A DNA stretch of 64,000 nucleotides from Cyanoderma ruficeps. Taxonomy: Eukaryota > Chordata > Aves > Passeriformes > Timaliidae. Of the stretch, positions 26,301-37,632 are shown piece by piece (the stretch's first letter is position 1; each line of letters begins with the position of its first letter). The position numbers and the translations under genes are program-made. The notes under the pieces are model-generated. The model had not been told where the DNA came from, searched no databases, and saw nothing but the letters and a program-made list of their open reading frames with translations. The stretch spans positions 7,907,790-7,971,789 of the forward strand of contig VZDJ01007749.1 in NCBI GenBank assembly GCA_008694505.1. The letters run 5' to 3'.

Positions 26301-27250
26301 TTCAGGGTTCTATCCCAGTTGGAAATTCACTGGTTTAAATAAAGGTAATAATATCTTTTTGCCTTAGAAACCTAGTGTAGAAAAGAGGAGACTATTGATA
26401 GGCCCTCTACTGAGTTGGGTGAAGAACAGACACAGTGGAGAACTCTGATTTGTAGAAGGATGTAGGTAAGTGAAGATCTTTGCATGTGAAATCACTCCCC
26501 AGCTGTATGGAAAGCATGCAAGAGTCTTGGTTTCACTGAGACCAGTAGGAATCAGTCTGCATGTCACTGTAGGTTCTGCACACTCGGGTGCTGCTTTTCC
26601 CAGTGAAAGGAACCCCAACAGAATCCTCACTACTGTGTTAGGTTTGATCTTTACAGGAAAGGTATCACTGCTGGTAATATTGTGGAATAAAAAACTATTG
26701 CCAAAAACGGGGGTTTTAAACCCTTCTGTTTTATATTTTGACTGTGTTATTCTGAGTGATACCAGTATAGAAATTGAAACATCCTTGGGGCTTTTTGCAA
26801 AGGAGGGCAAGAATGTTGTCTGTTTCCCCATTTTTTTCCTGGTTAGAAGAAACTGGGGATCAAGGTTTTGGATGCTAATTGCAAGAGGCCTAGCAAAAGG
26901 AAAAATAGCAATATCTAGCTTAGAAGAATATTTGTTTGCTTGTGAAGTTATGTGAACTCCTTGGCAGAAAGGAGCCATAAGAAATTCCAAGCAGTTATTC
27001 CTTGGTGACAGAAGTCTGTATTTAGGCTTCTGTTAGTCTCCTTTATTTATAACAAAACCTTTGAATATCATTTCCAAGATGTCCAACTATCAGAAACGAA
27101 GTGATAATGAGGACAGAGGGTAGGTCATGAGTCTGCAAATAAGTGTGAGATGGTGAGCTTAACCTACCAGGAGAAAGAAAAGTCAGTATAGCAACTGCAC
27201 GAACACTTCAAAGCATGCACCTAGTTTGCTCCACTAACTTAATTATCCCT

Positions 27251-27283
27251 GCTATAGATATGTTTAACAAACATATCTATAGC
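27251..27283. repeat. Perfect hairpin: 15-bp arms, 3-nt loop
   Basis: The left arm 'gctatagatatgttt' (27251-27265) and right arm 'aaacatatctatagc' (27269-27283) are exact reverse complements around AAC. The bases just outside do not pair. It is directly followed by 'cccagatcctg', which resembles the ends of the MITE relics elsewhere, so it may belong to such an element. Without a longer stem it is too short for a canonical pre-miRNA. Confidence 0.85.
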
Positions 27284-28339
27284 CCAGATCCTGTTACTTC
27301 TCAGTGGGAAATATCAGAAGGCTTCTGTTAGGTTGCCAGTTGACTGAATCCTTCCTTCTACCTTCTTGCATTGGTCTTTTCAAGGACTTTTCCTGCCTCT
27401 TTGCTGATCTGATGAACAGAGACTTGTTTCTTTTTGTTTTAACTGGTTGAAAATAGCGTAAGATTGAGAATGATGCAGACTGATGGGATGGGTGTAAAAT
27501 GATTTTTAAGCAAGTCTGATGAGGATTTAATCCTATTTTAATCAAATACTGCCTGAACCAACCAAAAATAAGCTTTTATCACTCATGCTGAATCAACCGT
27601 ATTCTGGTGTCAGCACTATTTCTCAGCAAGCATCTTGCTTCCTCTGTGTAATAGTACAGGGTGTTTTTGAGCATCCCAGTGTTGTCAACTTTCTCCACAA
27701 AGTGTGATGTGAAATGTAAAGAGACAGGAGTACCCCAGCTCCTCCATCACACACAAACACAAGGCAGTGCCCTGTTCTTTGACACTAAAACATGGCCTGC
27801 TGTTGGGATTTAATAGGCAAAGACCGTGGGGAACTTTTCAGCTTTTTAGTCTTTCTGCCTCTGTAAAGTCTGTTACGCAGGGAGGTGCAGTTTTTAAATG
27901 TGGTCATTTTTAATTCCTGTCCCTGGAGCCTGGCTGACAGATTGGGAGTGCGGAGGACGGGAGTGGGCTGAAAAGACAAGCTGAAAACACAGGATGTATA
28001 CATACATTAAAATGGAGCAAAACAAAAATAAGCTAACTTAGGTGAACGCAGATGGGATCTGTTTCAGGGCCACTCTTAACACCTGTTTTAGATGGCCTGT
28101 GGTGAAAATCATTAGATTAAAAAGATGCTATTTATGTCTTCCCTGAACTGAGTTTGCACAAACACCAACAGTTCTAACTGGAGAGAATGGAGATCAAATT
28201 TTTGTGGTATTTTTTCTTTTCTTTGGCTTTTTTTTAATATTTTTTTTTGTCTGAAAAATAGTATTTTCACTGCAAACCTTGAAAAACCCCAATGAAATAA
28301 AAAAAATTGACAAGTGTTTGTTTTGATATGTTGTTTATT

Positions 28340-28754
28340 TTATCTGTGGCCCTTGGTCAGAAGCCCATACGCATTGATGTATGCAAAATATAAGTTGTCC
28401 GACAAATACTTAAAAATCATCAACATGGTTTCATAGGTGTAAATCTGAAATCGATCCTCAGCTTTTTGAGGTGTTACTGTGGATTCCCACTTTTGTAGCA
28501 AAGACCAGAACTTGTTGACAGAAACTTTCTGATTTGAAAGTGCAGGTTGACGTAGGAATGTTTTATCAACTGACTTTCCTTTCCATGCTGATTTTGACAG
28601 GTCGTGCTGAAAGTAAGACTTCAAGCTTTCCAAATATTTCTGCTCCATGCTGGCATTTGAATTTTGTTATGAAACACTCCTGTGATAATTTCTGCAAGCT
28701 TGTATCTTTTGGAGTAAGGCATTGGCTTTTCCCTATTTCTACGAAACTCTTCAT
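28340..28754 (-). pseudogene. Possible gene fragment or pseudogene, unidentified
   Basis: Two open minus-strand frames, 28754 to 28566 and 28648 to 28340, overlap and could join through a single frameshift near 28650. The second begins MEQKYLESLK, is Lys- and aromatic-rich with a fairly soluble-protein look, and ends in TAA followed almost at once by AATAAA (plus-strand TTTATT at 28334-28339). A stop next to a polyadenylation signal is what a 3' terminal exon or retrocopy might leave. However, there is no poly-A tail and I recognise no family. A chance open frame in AT-rich DNA remains quite possible. Confidence 0.18.
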
Positions 28755-29089
28755 GGTTTTATCTTTGTTTCCTCTATCATCATATTTTTTACTTTTTCTT
28801 GATGATTGTTAAACCTGCTTTTTCCTTCTATCATAGTTGTGAGATGGGGCACTTATTGCTTGATAATTGACTACATTCCTACTGTAACTGAAAGGAGGAC
28901 TGCATTTTGCATGAAGTATTACTTGCACATGTAGTAGTAGTCAGCATAGTAAGCTGTTACTTTTATACACAGAATGTCTGAAACAATACATTAAAAGCAA
29001 TTAGTGCATAGGAAATTAAGGAAAAACTTATTCCTTTAATGCACATATGCATCTCTCCATGCCAGCTGCAAGAGAATTGTGCTCATATT

Positions 29090-29215
29090 TGGAGGTAGCG
29101 CTGCAGTCTAATGGAAAGAACGAATGCCAAGGGGTAGCTTCCATTTTGGCTCTTCCCAGTCTGCACACCTTTGTAAAGTATTTTGAGATTTCTAGGTGAA
29201 AGGAAGAACTAAATA
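29090..29215 (+). mobile_element. Decayed amniote MIR-type SINE
   Basis: The start 'tagcgctgcagtctaatggaa' resembles the tRNA-derived head of MIR-like SINEs (box A region, 'cagtctagtggttagagc'). It is followed by 'ccattttggctcttcccag' (CTGGGTTCTATTCCCAGCTC region). It ends in 'tttgtaaagtattttgagat' and 'aggtgaaagg..gaactaaatattattt', the tail type TTTGTAAAGCGCTTTGAGATCC...GATGAAAGGCGCTATA. The central core is mostly deleted. This is the clearest SINE relic in the window and predates birds. Confidence 0.55.
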
Positions 29216-30513
29216 TTATTTAAACTTGCTTAGTTAGATAGTAGGCTTTGATCTGTCTTATTTTAACTTTGCATATTGCATGAATAGAGTGTGAAACTGC
29301 TAGGAGAGTCTTTTGTTCGTGCATACTGCGCTTCCCTTTGGCCTGTCTTTTTCTGGCTTAATTTTATTGGGTGGTAAAGAATACAGTAGTTACTTGAGCA
29401 GTGAGGAGGTGTATAAATAGCAAACATATTGAACCATGAACAAGAAGTGGTTTTTTGGATGCCTCTGGAAGAGCAATGACCCTTGGTGTGTTACTGTGGG
29501 GAAGTGACAGGTGCATGCTGTCCCGTGATTGTCTGTGTCGCTGGTACTTCTTCAGTGTCCAGCAATGTACTCCCTATCCTGTTTTGCTAAAAGGCCACTT
29601 ATTTAAACAGTGACGGGAGATCAAAGGGTAGCTTCGGAGCCCCATGGATGACAGATCTGTATTTATGGCTTTAATAGTTGGTGTGCAGCTCAAAATCGTA
29701 ACCTATAGGACAGGACTTCCAAACTTTCACCATCATAGAGGGACTTTTTCTGCTGTGCAATGTCATGGCTGCAGCAGAGCACTTTTCTGTCTGGACTGTG
29801 CACAGAAGACCTGTACAGCAGCTCAGGTAGCATGGGCTGCCCAAATACTCAGTTTGCCCTTCCCTCTGGGATGAGGGCAGCAGGCTGGATTTTTCCATAT
29901 CGGCATGTAATAGCTCACTTAGTACAAGAAACACGCGATGTAGCTGGAGAACCTTGCTCTGAGTAATCATCTGTAACTGCAAGTGAAGATTTCTAAAAGC
30001 AGATCAGTAATCTGGAAAAATTGTATGTGTTTTGTTAAAGGAAGTCTCTGAGCCACAAATAGATGGATGTTGGGAAGAGTAGTCTGGGGAATTGTCACTA
30101 TATGCCTGCTCCATGACCTTCACTAAGCATCTGCTGTTTGCCATGGGCCCAGACAAGCCAATCAGCCTAAGTGGCCCTTTGGTTTCACCTGCTGGGGCCA
30201 TTCTAGGTGCAGCAGGGCACAGATGACTGTGAATATATCTGTGTGTATGTGCAGGGATGGCTGCCTGGACATTCACTGGGGAGTATACAGCAGTGGCCAC
30301 ATAACTGCAGCACATCATAATCTCTTTTATGATACCTTGTCTTATTTTCATGCTTTTTTTTTTCAATGCTCTTAACTACTTAAAGACCAGCATATTCAAC
30401 AAGCTCATTTACCCTTTGTTCTTTAAGTGTCTCCTATAGTGAGAACCTAAACTCCTGCAATTCTAGCCCTGTGTTTGCAGTGTGTATGGTAACCAGAATG
30501 CCATGGACTTTTT

Positions 30514-30552
30514 ATAATAATATTATTATTGTTGTTGTTGTTGTTGTTATTT
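30514..30552. repeat. Compound trinucleotide microsatellite (ATT)n(GTT)n
   Basis: ATA/ATT units run directly into six or seven GTT/TTG units. The flanks are ordinary AT-rich DNA. Likely polymorphic in length. Confidence 0.9.
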
Positions 30553-32742
30553 TGTTTAATTTACTGCTTGGTTAAGAAGCTGTAAAAATAAGGCCAGGCT
30601 GTGACTAAAAGAGATGGTCTAAAATGGATGCTAAATAAGTAGTCTCTTACCACATCAGAAATTGAGACAGGACCCTGGCAGAGCAGTTTTTAATGTCTTA
30701 CAAAGGAGGGGATGAAACTTCCCTTCACTGTGGAATGTTAACATTGCCTTTGTGAATGGCAGAATATGATATTATCCTGTGGCACAGTGATTTCACCTGC
30801 TCATTTTTAAGGGACTGTCCCACCTCTGAAGCCTAGGGGCTTCTTTTAAATATTATTTAGTTAATTCAAACCCATACTTGTCTCCAAAATATCCTTGTCT
30901 AGAGGATATATACACTTTCTACAAAGTGTATAGAGACTTGATGCATGATGATTTTTTTTTTATCAAGCACCTGCTTTCTTTGCCTAGCTCAGTTATGCGG
31001 CAAGGTTGTTTTTACAGTATTAAGAAGTGAGCAATATATTCCATATGCCACCAAGCTTTGTAAAGAATCCTGCTGATGACAATTTCACAGCTGCTGAGAA
31101 ATAGGCCAAGCCTTCCCTGTAAAGTGACAGTAAGGAAAAGAATATCTATTCCATTCGTATTGGCCATGCATCCTCCCCAACTTTTTCCCACTTGAAGGAA
31201 AATGTTAGCCCTTCCGAACTATGGAACAACAGATGGTGACAGAAACCAATTTCTACTGCAAAGCCATTTGGTCAGGAAGTATCAAAAAATGTTTTGGAAT
31301 TGTGAAAATGAATTCTTGGCTGCAGGGCTACCAGCAGCCTACCAGAAATGAGACATGAAGCAACTGCTTAACAAACCCAAGAGCCTGCTTGGCCCTGAGA
31401 GAAGTGGCTTTGGTCAAACATTTTGGAAATGAAGAACTTTATATATGTCGGGTCTGGACTTCAGAAGTGTTCTGAGTATTATGGATGTTATACCGATAGG
31501 TTCTTAATTTCTGGTCACTGGTTGCTTGACCAGCTACCAAGAAAGTAGCCTTCAAAATATGCAGAATGACCTCCAGCTGAGACAAGCTTAATATAGCTCC
31601 TCCTGGCCTAGTCAGGTGGAACCTTCCCTTTTGGCTCAGCCGATTTGCTGCCCACAGACCATGAAAGTCCCAGGGATCTGGTAACATACAGGGACACAGA
31701 ATTAATGCAGGAACAGCTCAGGCCACTCTACTCACAGGTTGTGTTTAGTAGGTTGTGCGTGTCTGCAAGTTGCTGGTTGCAGCAGGTTCCTTTGGCGATT
31801 CCTGTACCTGACCAAATGCATCTCCTCGGAGAGCAGTTTGAGGAAGAGAATTTGTTTCTTTTTTTGGAAGTGCACCATAGTTGTCTGTCTGTGCCATTAA
31901 CTCTCTGAAATAAACAGCAACATGCTTTTTCCCTCAGAATTTCCATAGTGAGCCTTAGCCACTCCTATAGAAAATGCCTTGAGAAAACTCCCCATACATA
32001 CGGAACATAAACGATAGCAGCTGAGCCATCTTGTTTTATCTATTCTGTTATAAACGTAAACCAAATTGTATGGTAATGTCATGTCACCAGAAACACAGAG
32101 CAGATGGAAGTATCTTTCCACATATTGACTCATGTTACTCTGATAAAAGGAATTTGTTTTTCTCCTTCTGTCAAGCCTGCTAGCCTTTGGCAAGGGATGC
32201 AAGCCTCCGCGAGGAGAGCTTTACCAATAATATTCAAGTGACCATCTGATTAAAATATACTATCATTGGCCGGTATAGTTAGCCTGCACCAACAGCTGTT
32301 TGGAGTAGCCAGTTCTATTTCTTATGTCTGTGTAAGGTAAATTAGACCAGGTAGTGTTGTTCCAGGCTGGGGAGACCTTGGGGAATTAACCCTTGAGGAA
32401 GTAGATATTTGGATTTTATAAGGATCCTTTCAAAGCCACAATATTGGGCCCTTTGGGGTCTAATCCTAATAGAGCAAGTGCCAGGTCTCTGAACTGTACG
32501 TTATTAGAGAAAAGGGACACCCCCTGAACATGGATTGCGAATGCTGTGTATTAGCTACCAAAAACGTGATTGCAAAGCACCAGGAAAATCCTGAGAAACA
32601 AAATAACTGCAGTTGTGCCGTGAGCATCTGAAAAGCAAATACCCTCCGTATTTCTGTTTGTGGTGAATGGTATTTGACTTGATGAGAGCACAGTTCTCAG
32701 ATTGAAAACACGTGAAGCTGAAGTCAAAAGGGAGTCAGTGTA

Positions 32743-32949
32743 ATCATTAACTGACTCACCTTCTAGATGTGACAAGTAATGAACCATTCTAAACTTGCCT
32801 GGAGCTTTCTTTGGGACAATACCCACAGGGGAAACCCTCTTAAGCTCAAGTGAAGCATTATCAAATGGGCCCTCTGTTTTCCCCAAATGCCAGCTCTTTT
32901 CTGTCTTGTCTCTAACCACCTGAGGACATATAACTGCTGATCTCAGCAT
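32743..32949 (-). pseudogene. Reverse-transcriptase fragment of a DIRS/Ngaro-type retrotransposon
   Basis: On the minus strand 69 consecutive codons without a stop translate to a sequence whose blocks match the N-terminal fingers of DIRS1-type reverse transcriptases. They are, in order, 'MLRSAVICPQVVRDK' (family: NL.SA...P.VV..K), 'LGKTEGPF' (LGR.AGPF), 'RVSPVGIVPKKAPGKFR' (.SPLG.VPKK.PG.FR) and 'LSHLEGESVND' (LS.P.G.SVND). Matching block order and spacing over about 65 residues make chance unlikely. The frame stays open to 32551, but after SVND the family pattern is lost. The palm domain with the catalytic Asp residues, RNase H, tyrosine recombinase and gag are not seen. It is a lone, non-functional fragment, or at most an exapted piece. 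DIRS-like elements are known from fish, amphibians and non-avian reptiles. Confidence 0.7.
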
Positions 32950-34469
32950 CCCAGCCAACATTTGCATCTTGGGACTCAAGTACAGGATAGTAAAATCCCC
33001 AACACAGCCGTTTTTACAAAAATTGCATATGCTTTTTGTTTGTTTCTTTTTTTCTTATTAGCCTGCTTCCACAATGGGGAAATGTTTTAACTGCCCATGC
33101 TGGGATTTTCATGTTAGCAAACCTCTTTAACCAGCATTTGGCTCTTTCCACTTTCTTACTTTGATTTGGATGACTGCCCTGAAGCACCTGCTAATGGCCT
33201 GAAGCCTTGGAGCTGAAATTTGCAGTTTGTGTCCCACACTCACTCTGTTTTGTTACCTGCCTTCTGGAGCACCTGCTCCATCGTCTGGGCTCAAGAGCCT
33301 GCTTTCTACCTGCTGACAGCAGCACTCCTCACAACTCTGCCTCTTCTCAGCTTTGTCCTGCACTTTGCCCTGCTCTCTGTACCCCCTGCTTCAGCTTTGC
33401 CTGGGTCTTCAAGGTAACATCAACACATCCTGCATGTTCTAGTGCTTGAGGGAAGAATGATGTTCCCCCTGATACTTAGGAGCTAAGGTGATGCCCAAGT
33501 AAATTGGTGATTGTGGTCATTCTAAAACCTTTGCCATGGCTTTCACCGGCAGAGTTTTTTTAGTTTTTAAAACTAGGTTTTATAGGGAAATTGTGAACTA
33601 GGCCAGCTGGCTGAAATCAGCTTGTAGGTCAGCAGAGGTCAGAAGCTACATGGCAATTCGGTGTTCAGGAAATATAGGAAAAAATGTGCCCACTTAACAG
33701 AGGGGGACCAAAAGAAACTTAGAAGGCATGAGGAACACTCCTCCCTTTCTCCTGCTCCTGCTGCCTTTTGGGGATCTGCATGCTTTTCTATGAGGTTCCT
33801 CCTTAGGCCTACACGTAGGGAAGGCTGTGAGAAGTGTGGGTCTTTAGGCTGTGTGAGAAAATCCTCCTCCCTGTCAAGGGGGCAAAGCTAATGGAGGATT
33901 TTGGGGGTAGCAACTTCCAAAAGGGAGTTTTCTTTCTGTTCTACTTTGGGAAACATTTGTTTTTTTCTCAGAGTCTTTGGTCTGTGCCAAGGACCTTCCC
34001 TTTTCAAAAAGGTGGTTATATTTCTGTGTTAGAAGGATGCTGTAAACAGCAACAGAAGAACTCAAGTGTTGGCTTCGTGCTGGTCCCCTTGCTGACAGGG
34101 TCATCCTCTTCCCCAGTGAGCTGTATTCCTTAATACAGGCACACTGTGCCCCCCACCCACCTTCCACATTGGTGCTGTGTGGGGTTTTCCCCAGGAATCA
34201 TCTCACTGAGCGCCTGGGCTGCACACTGAGCCTTGTTCATACCAGAGACATCTGCTCTTGCAGAACTGGGCAGGGCAAGGATTGATTTTTTTTTTTTTCC
34301 TTCTTGCTTTCCTTTGGTTGCCTCAAAATAACCCTAATTAATTTTGTGGAGAGTTTAGTGTGCTCCCATCATGGGATTGCTCTTTGTGCGGATCTCTTGC
34401 ATGCTATATTTAGGTATGGTTTTTGGAACACCATGTGACCCGAATCAGATAACTTCTGAACTACTAATC

Positions 34470-34575
34470 ATGTCTTTGACACTGACTCCCTCCGTGGCTT
34501 TGGGGCATTTTACAGTTGTTTTCTTACATACAAAGTGAAAACAGATATACTCATCTGCCTTGTAAGAGCTTCTGC
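34470..34575 (+). mobile_element. Decayed MIR-like SINE
   Basis: 'gacactgactccctccgtggctttggggcatttta' (34477-34511, quoted in part: 'actgactccctccgtggc') matches the MIR block CTGACT.GCTGTGTGACCTTGGGCAAGTCA. It is followed by 'gttgttttcttacatacaaa' (CTCAGTTTCCTCATCTGTAAAA) and 'atactcatctgccttgtaag' (ATACCTACCT...). Block order is correct for the plus strand. Divergence is high and both ends are lost. Confidence 0.5.
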
Positions 34576-36887
34576 CAGAGTTGACAAATATTTCAGATAT
34601 CGGTTTAAACTAAATTTGATTTTATTGTTTCTACTGTAATCTTAGTTTTATTGTTTCTTAGATGTTTACCTTTCTAAAATGATTTGTTACCATCTTAATT
34701 TGCCTTAATGGATGCCCCTATTTCACAATTTGAAAAGAAATCAGTTTCTTCTGTCTTGTAGATGAAAATAGGGCAGAAAGAAAAAAGCTAAATGCCCTCA
34801 TTTCCTGCCCCACACAAATTTTCTTCCTATGTTTACTAGTTGATTGATCCACGGAGATGAAAAGCCCAGAACATTGACCTGAACTATTTCCCCTTGTGCT
34901 AGCTACATCCTTTTTTTAACACGGGAAGTTACTTATCTGCTTGGTTTTTTCTTGATTTTTCAAGAAGTGCAGCCTGACTTGTATCCTGTCCTCTTGCACT
35001 GCTCGAGGCCACTCCAGCCCTGGAGGAAGCAGAGCTCCCTTTGGCTCCACATGCAGCATGGCTGGGGTTTGGAGCCTGTGGTCCTTTTCAAGGCATCATC
35101 TCTTTGTTGTTCATGTCCATAATTGCTGCTTTCTGTGTCTTGGGTACTTCTGCAGGGAGCTGGAGTACTGGGATTTCTTCTGGCTTCACCCTTTTTTGCC
35201 CTCACCCTTTAGGACCTTTTCATAGCCAAATGGATCAAAAGACCTATTTGGCCTTTCAGTGGTAGGAAAGGAGCTCAGTTTGACCAGGTAGCTAGTCAGA
35301 TAAAGAAGAGGAGAAATTATGGCAATACTTCCCATCCTATAGGAAGTAGTGAACAAAGAGGAAGAGGATTCTTCCTTATTTAAGTCAAATTTATTGTCTA
35401 ATTATAAATAGTAGCTTCCCCCCCCCGCCTTTTAAAATTCCTTCAGAATTAAATCCTTTGCCCAAGTGCTTATTCTTTCCCTCCTACAATGGCAGTAAAA
35501 AGCAAAATGATACATAAACTGAAAATGCAGCTTTGAGAAAAAGGCTGATAATGAAATATCTGCCAAAGACTCTGCAATATGTGTCTGTCAGAGGGAAAAA
35601 GCAAACATTCTTATATTTGAATCTCTGAAATGTAACTGCACCAGACTAGTTGGGGAAAATTTGTTTGAAGATGTATTACGTTCCACGATCAAATGGAAAA
35701 AATGGCACCTGTCATCGTATTTAGAAAACAGCTGGGTAACATGGCCAAGTGCCATAGTCTCTTTTCACATGGCCTTTATGCTGAAACCATCCAAGCTCCA
35801 TTCTCAGCAACTGTAGAAACCCTGTGCCTGTAAATGGTTACAGAAACATCTACTTAGGGGCCAGCTCTTATTGCAGCAAAGCCTGCTTCTGATGCTTCTA
35901 ATTAGCAGTTAATGGATTATACTTTACTTTTATAACCAACCCAGCAGGCACTCTTCTATAGTATTTTTCCGCTATTTTTGGTAGAAGATATATGCAATTG
36001 CCCTGCTCTTCATGCTTTCATTTTGAGCATGCAGAAAATATTAGAAATAAAGCACTATCTGAGATTTTTTTACCACTCAAATGCTTAATTTAAGTCCAAT
36101 TGTGCATTTCCTAAATGTATTTTCTTTCATCTAGTATCTTAGAAAACTGTAATGGGTTAATTGCCCTATCTGATCTAGACTTTGATGCAGAATCTCCTAA
36201 ATATATACTTATTGTTAATTAAAATATTTATATACCCAGTGAAAAGCCTGGTTTTTTTTAGACTTGCAAACACAGCTCCAATATGTATTCCTTAAGGAAA
36301 AAGTGTTTTTCTAGGTGAGTCCAGTATAGGTATCTTCAGAAGTTTAGGTGGTCCTGTAGAAACTAATGATTTTTATCCTTGCTTGTAATTAAAATAGCAA
36401 TGAGGTTAGTAGCATTAAAGATTTGCAGTGCTACGTGTGTGTGAGTGCCCTTACACATGAGTATATATGTGTATGTATTGTATATAAACAATATCCACAG
36501 TATATCCACCCACAACTTGGGCACGTGAATATAAATCTATGTTTAATAAAGAAGTTATTTTCATAGGTTTTGGTTGGAAGTTTATACTGTTTCCCCCTCA
36601 GGGAATTAATGTGATGTCAGTTTGTAGCAGGAAACCTAGTTTGCTGAGGCTCTCTTAGAACCTGCTCTGTTCACTCAGGCCGCACTTCCAGCAGGACAAG
36701 GTGTAACGTTGGTTAACTGGAACAGGAGAGGGAGCTCTCAGCACCAGCCAGGAAAGGGCAGGGTGAGGTACCCAAGCCTAGGAAAAGAGGGGTAGAGGCC
36801 CCCAGCTGCAGGTGAGATGCTCCATCACTCTGTTCCTAATTACTGTGGTCCCTTCACCAAAGTAGCTTCTCCATCCCTTATTTATGT

Positions 36888-36936
36888 AAAAAAAAAAAAA
36901 AAAAAAAAAAAAANAAAGAAAAGAAAAGAAAAGAAT
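36888..36936. repeat. Poly-A tract with N, grading into (AAAAG)n
   Basis: About 26 A, one N at 36914, then four or five AAAAG units. It lies some 40 bp upstream of the CR1 5' end, so it is not the CR1 tail (bird CR1 has no poly-A). It could be the tail of an older plus-strand retrocopy that I cannot recognise, or a plain microsatellite. Confidence 0.85.
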
Positions 36937-36977
36937 TGGCTTAAAAAGACAAAGAATGGCTTAAGGTAGAAGCAGTT

Positions 36978-37632
36978 CCATATTAGTTGATGAGAAGCTC
37001 AATAAAATGCATCAATATGCTCTTGCATCCCAGAAAGCCAACCATATCCTGGGCTACAACAGAAGCAGCACGGCGAGCAGGTTGAGGGAGGGGATTCTCC
37101 CCTCTCCTCTGCAATGGTGAGACTCCACCTGGAGTGCTGTGTCCAGCTATGGGGTCCCCAGCACGGGAGGAACGTAGACCCATTGGAGTGAGTCTAGAGG
37201 AGGCCACAAAGATGCTCAGAGGGCTGTAGCACTTCTCCTATGCAGAGAGAAGTTAGGGTTGTTTAGCCTGGAGAAGAGAAGGCCCTGAGGAGATTTTATA
37301 GTCTCATGTACCTAAAGGTGACTTGTAAGAACAAATGGGGACACACTTTTTAGCAGGGTATAATGATAGGACAAGGGAAGATGGCTTTGAACTGACAGAG
37401 GGCAGGTTTAGATGAGGTATTAGGGAGAAATTCTTTACTATGAGAATGCTGACACTGGAACAGGTTGCCAAGAGAAACTGGATGCTTCAGCCCTGGCAGT
37501 TTTCAGGGCTGGTTTGCATGGTGCTTAGGGCAGCCTGGTCTAGTGGAAGCTGTCCTTGCCCACTGGAATGGGGTTGGAACTAGATGACCATTAAGGTCCC
37601 TTCCAACTCGAACCATTCCATTATTTTATGGT
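36978..37632 (+). mobile_element. CR1 LINE, 5'-truncated avian copy
   Basis: The copy starts inside ORF2 ('gttgatgagaagctcaa', 'agcccagaaagccaaccatatcctgggct'-type sequence at about 37025-37055). It continues through the typical 'gagactccacctggagtgctgtgtccagc' region (from about 37118), 'gagggctgtagcacttctcct' and 'agcctggagaagagaaggc'. It then passes into the 3' UTR with 'gataggacaaggg', 'tagatgaggtattagggagaaattc', 'tggaacaggttgcc' and 'gttggaactagatgacc'. It ends with 'aaggtcccttccaactc' and 'aaccattccattattttatg', a variant of the ATTCTATG end of avian CR1. ORF2 is broken by indels. CR1 is the dominant LINE of birds, and 5' truncation is its normal outcome. It is moderately diverged and dead. 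Confidence 0.95.

Larger units (their letters stand above)
10236..36887. other. Putative first intron (part 1), no coding exon seen
   Basis: If the plus-strand donor at 9227/9228 is used, this is intronic. AT-rich, CpG-poor DNA contains microsatellites, ancient SINE and MITE relics, a reverse-transcriptase fragment and short palindromes, all listed separately. The longest open frames are at 18227-18685 (+, 152 codons), 26364-26990 (-, 208 codons) and 26470-26955 (+, 161 codons, antisense to the previous one). None shows a domain, signal peptide or membrane pattern I recognise. I see no splice-bounded exon. Confidence 0.5.

Noticed and set aside
29090..29130. tRNA-like start as a tRNA gene
   Set aside because: Only a decayed box-A-like region is present, with no cloverleaf. 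It is the head of a MIR-type SINE.
30909..30932. 10-bp hairpin 'tatacacttt' / 'aaagtgtata'
   Set aside because: It is short and AT-rich, of a size that could arise by chance in 64 kb.
36983..37207. Minus-strand frame within the CR1 copy
   Set aside because: It is antisense to CR1 ORF2 and therefore a shadow of the element.
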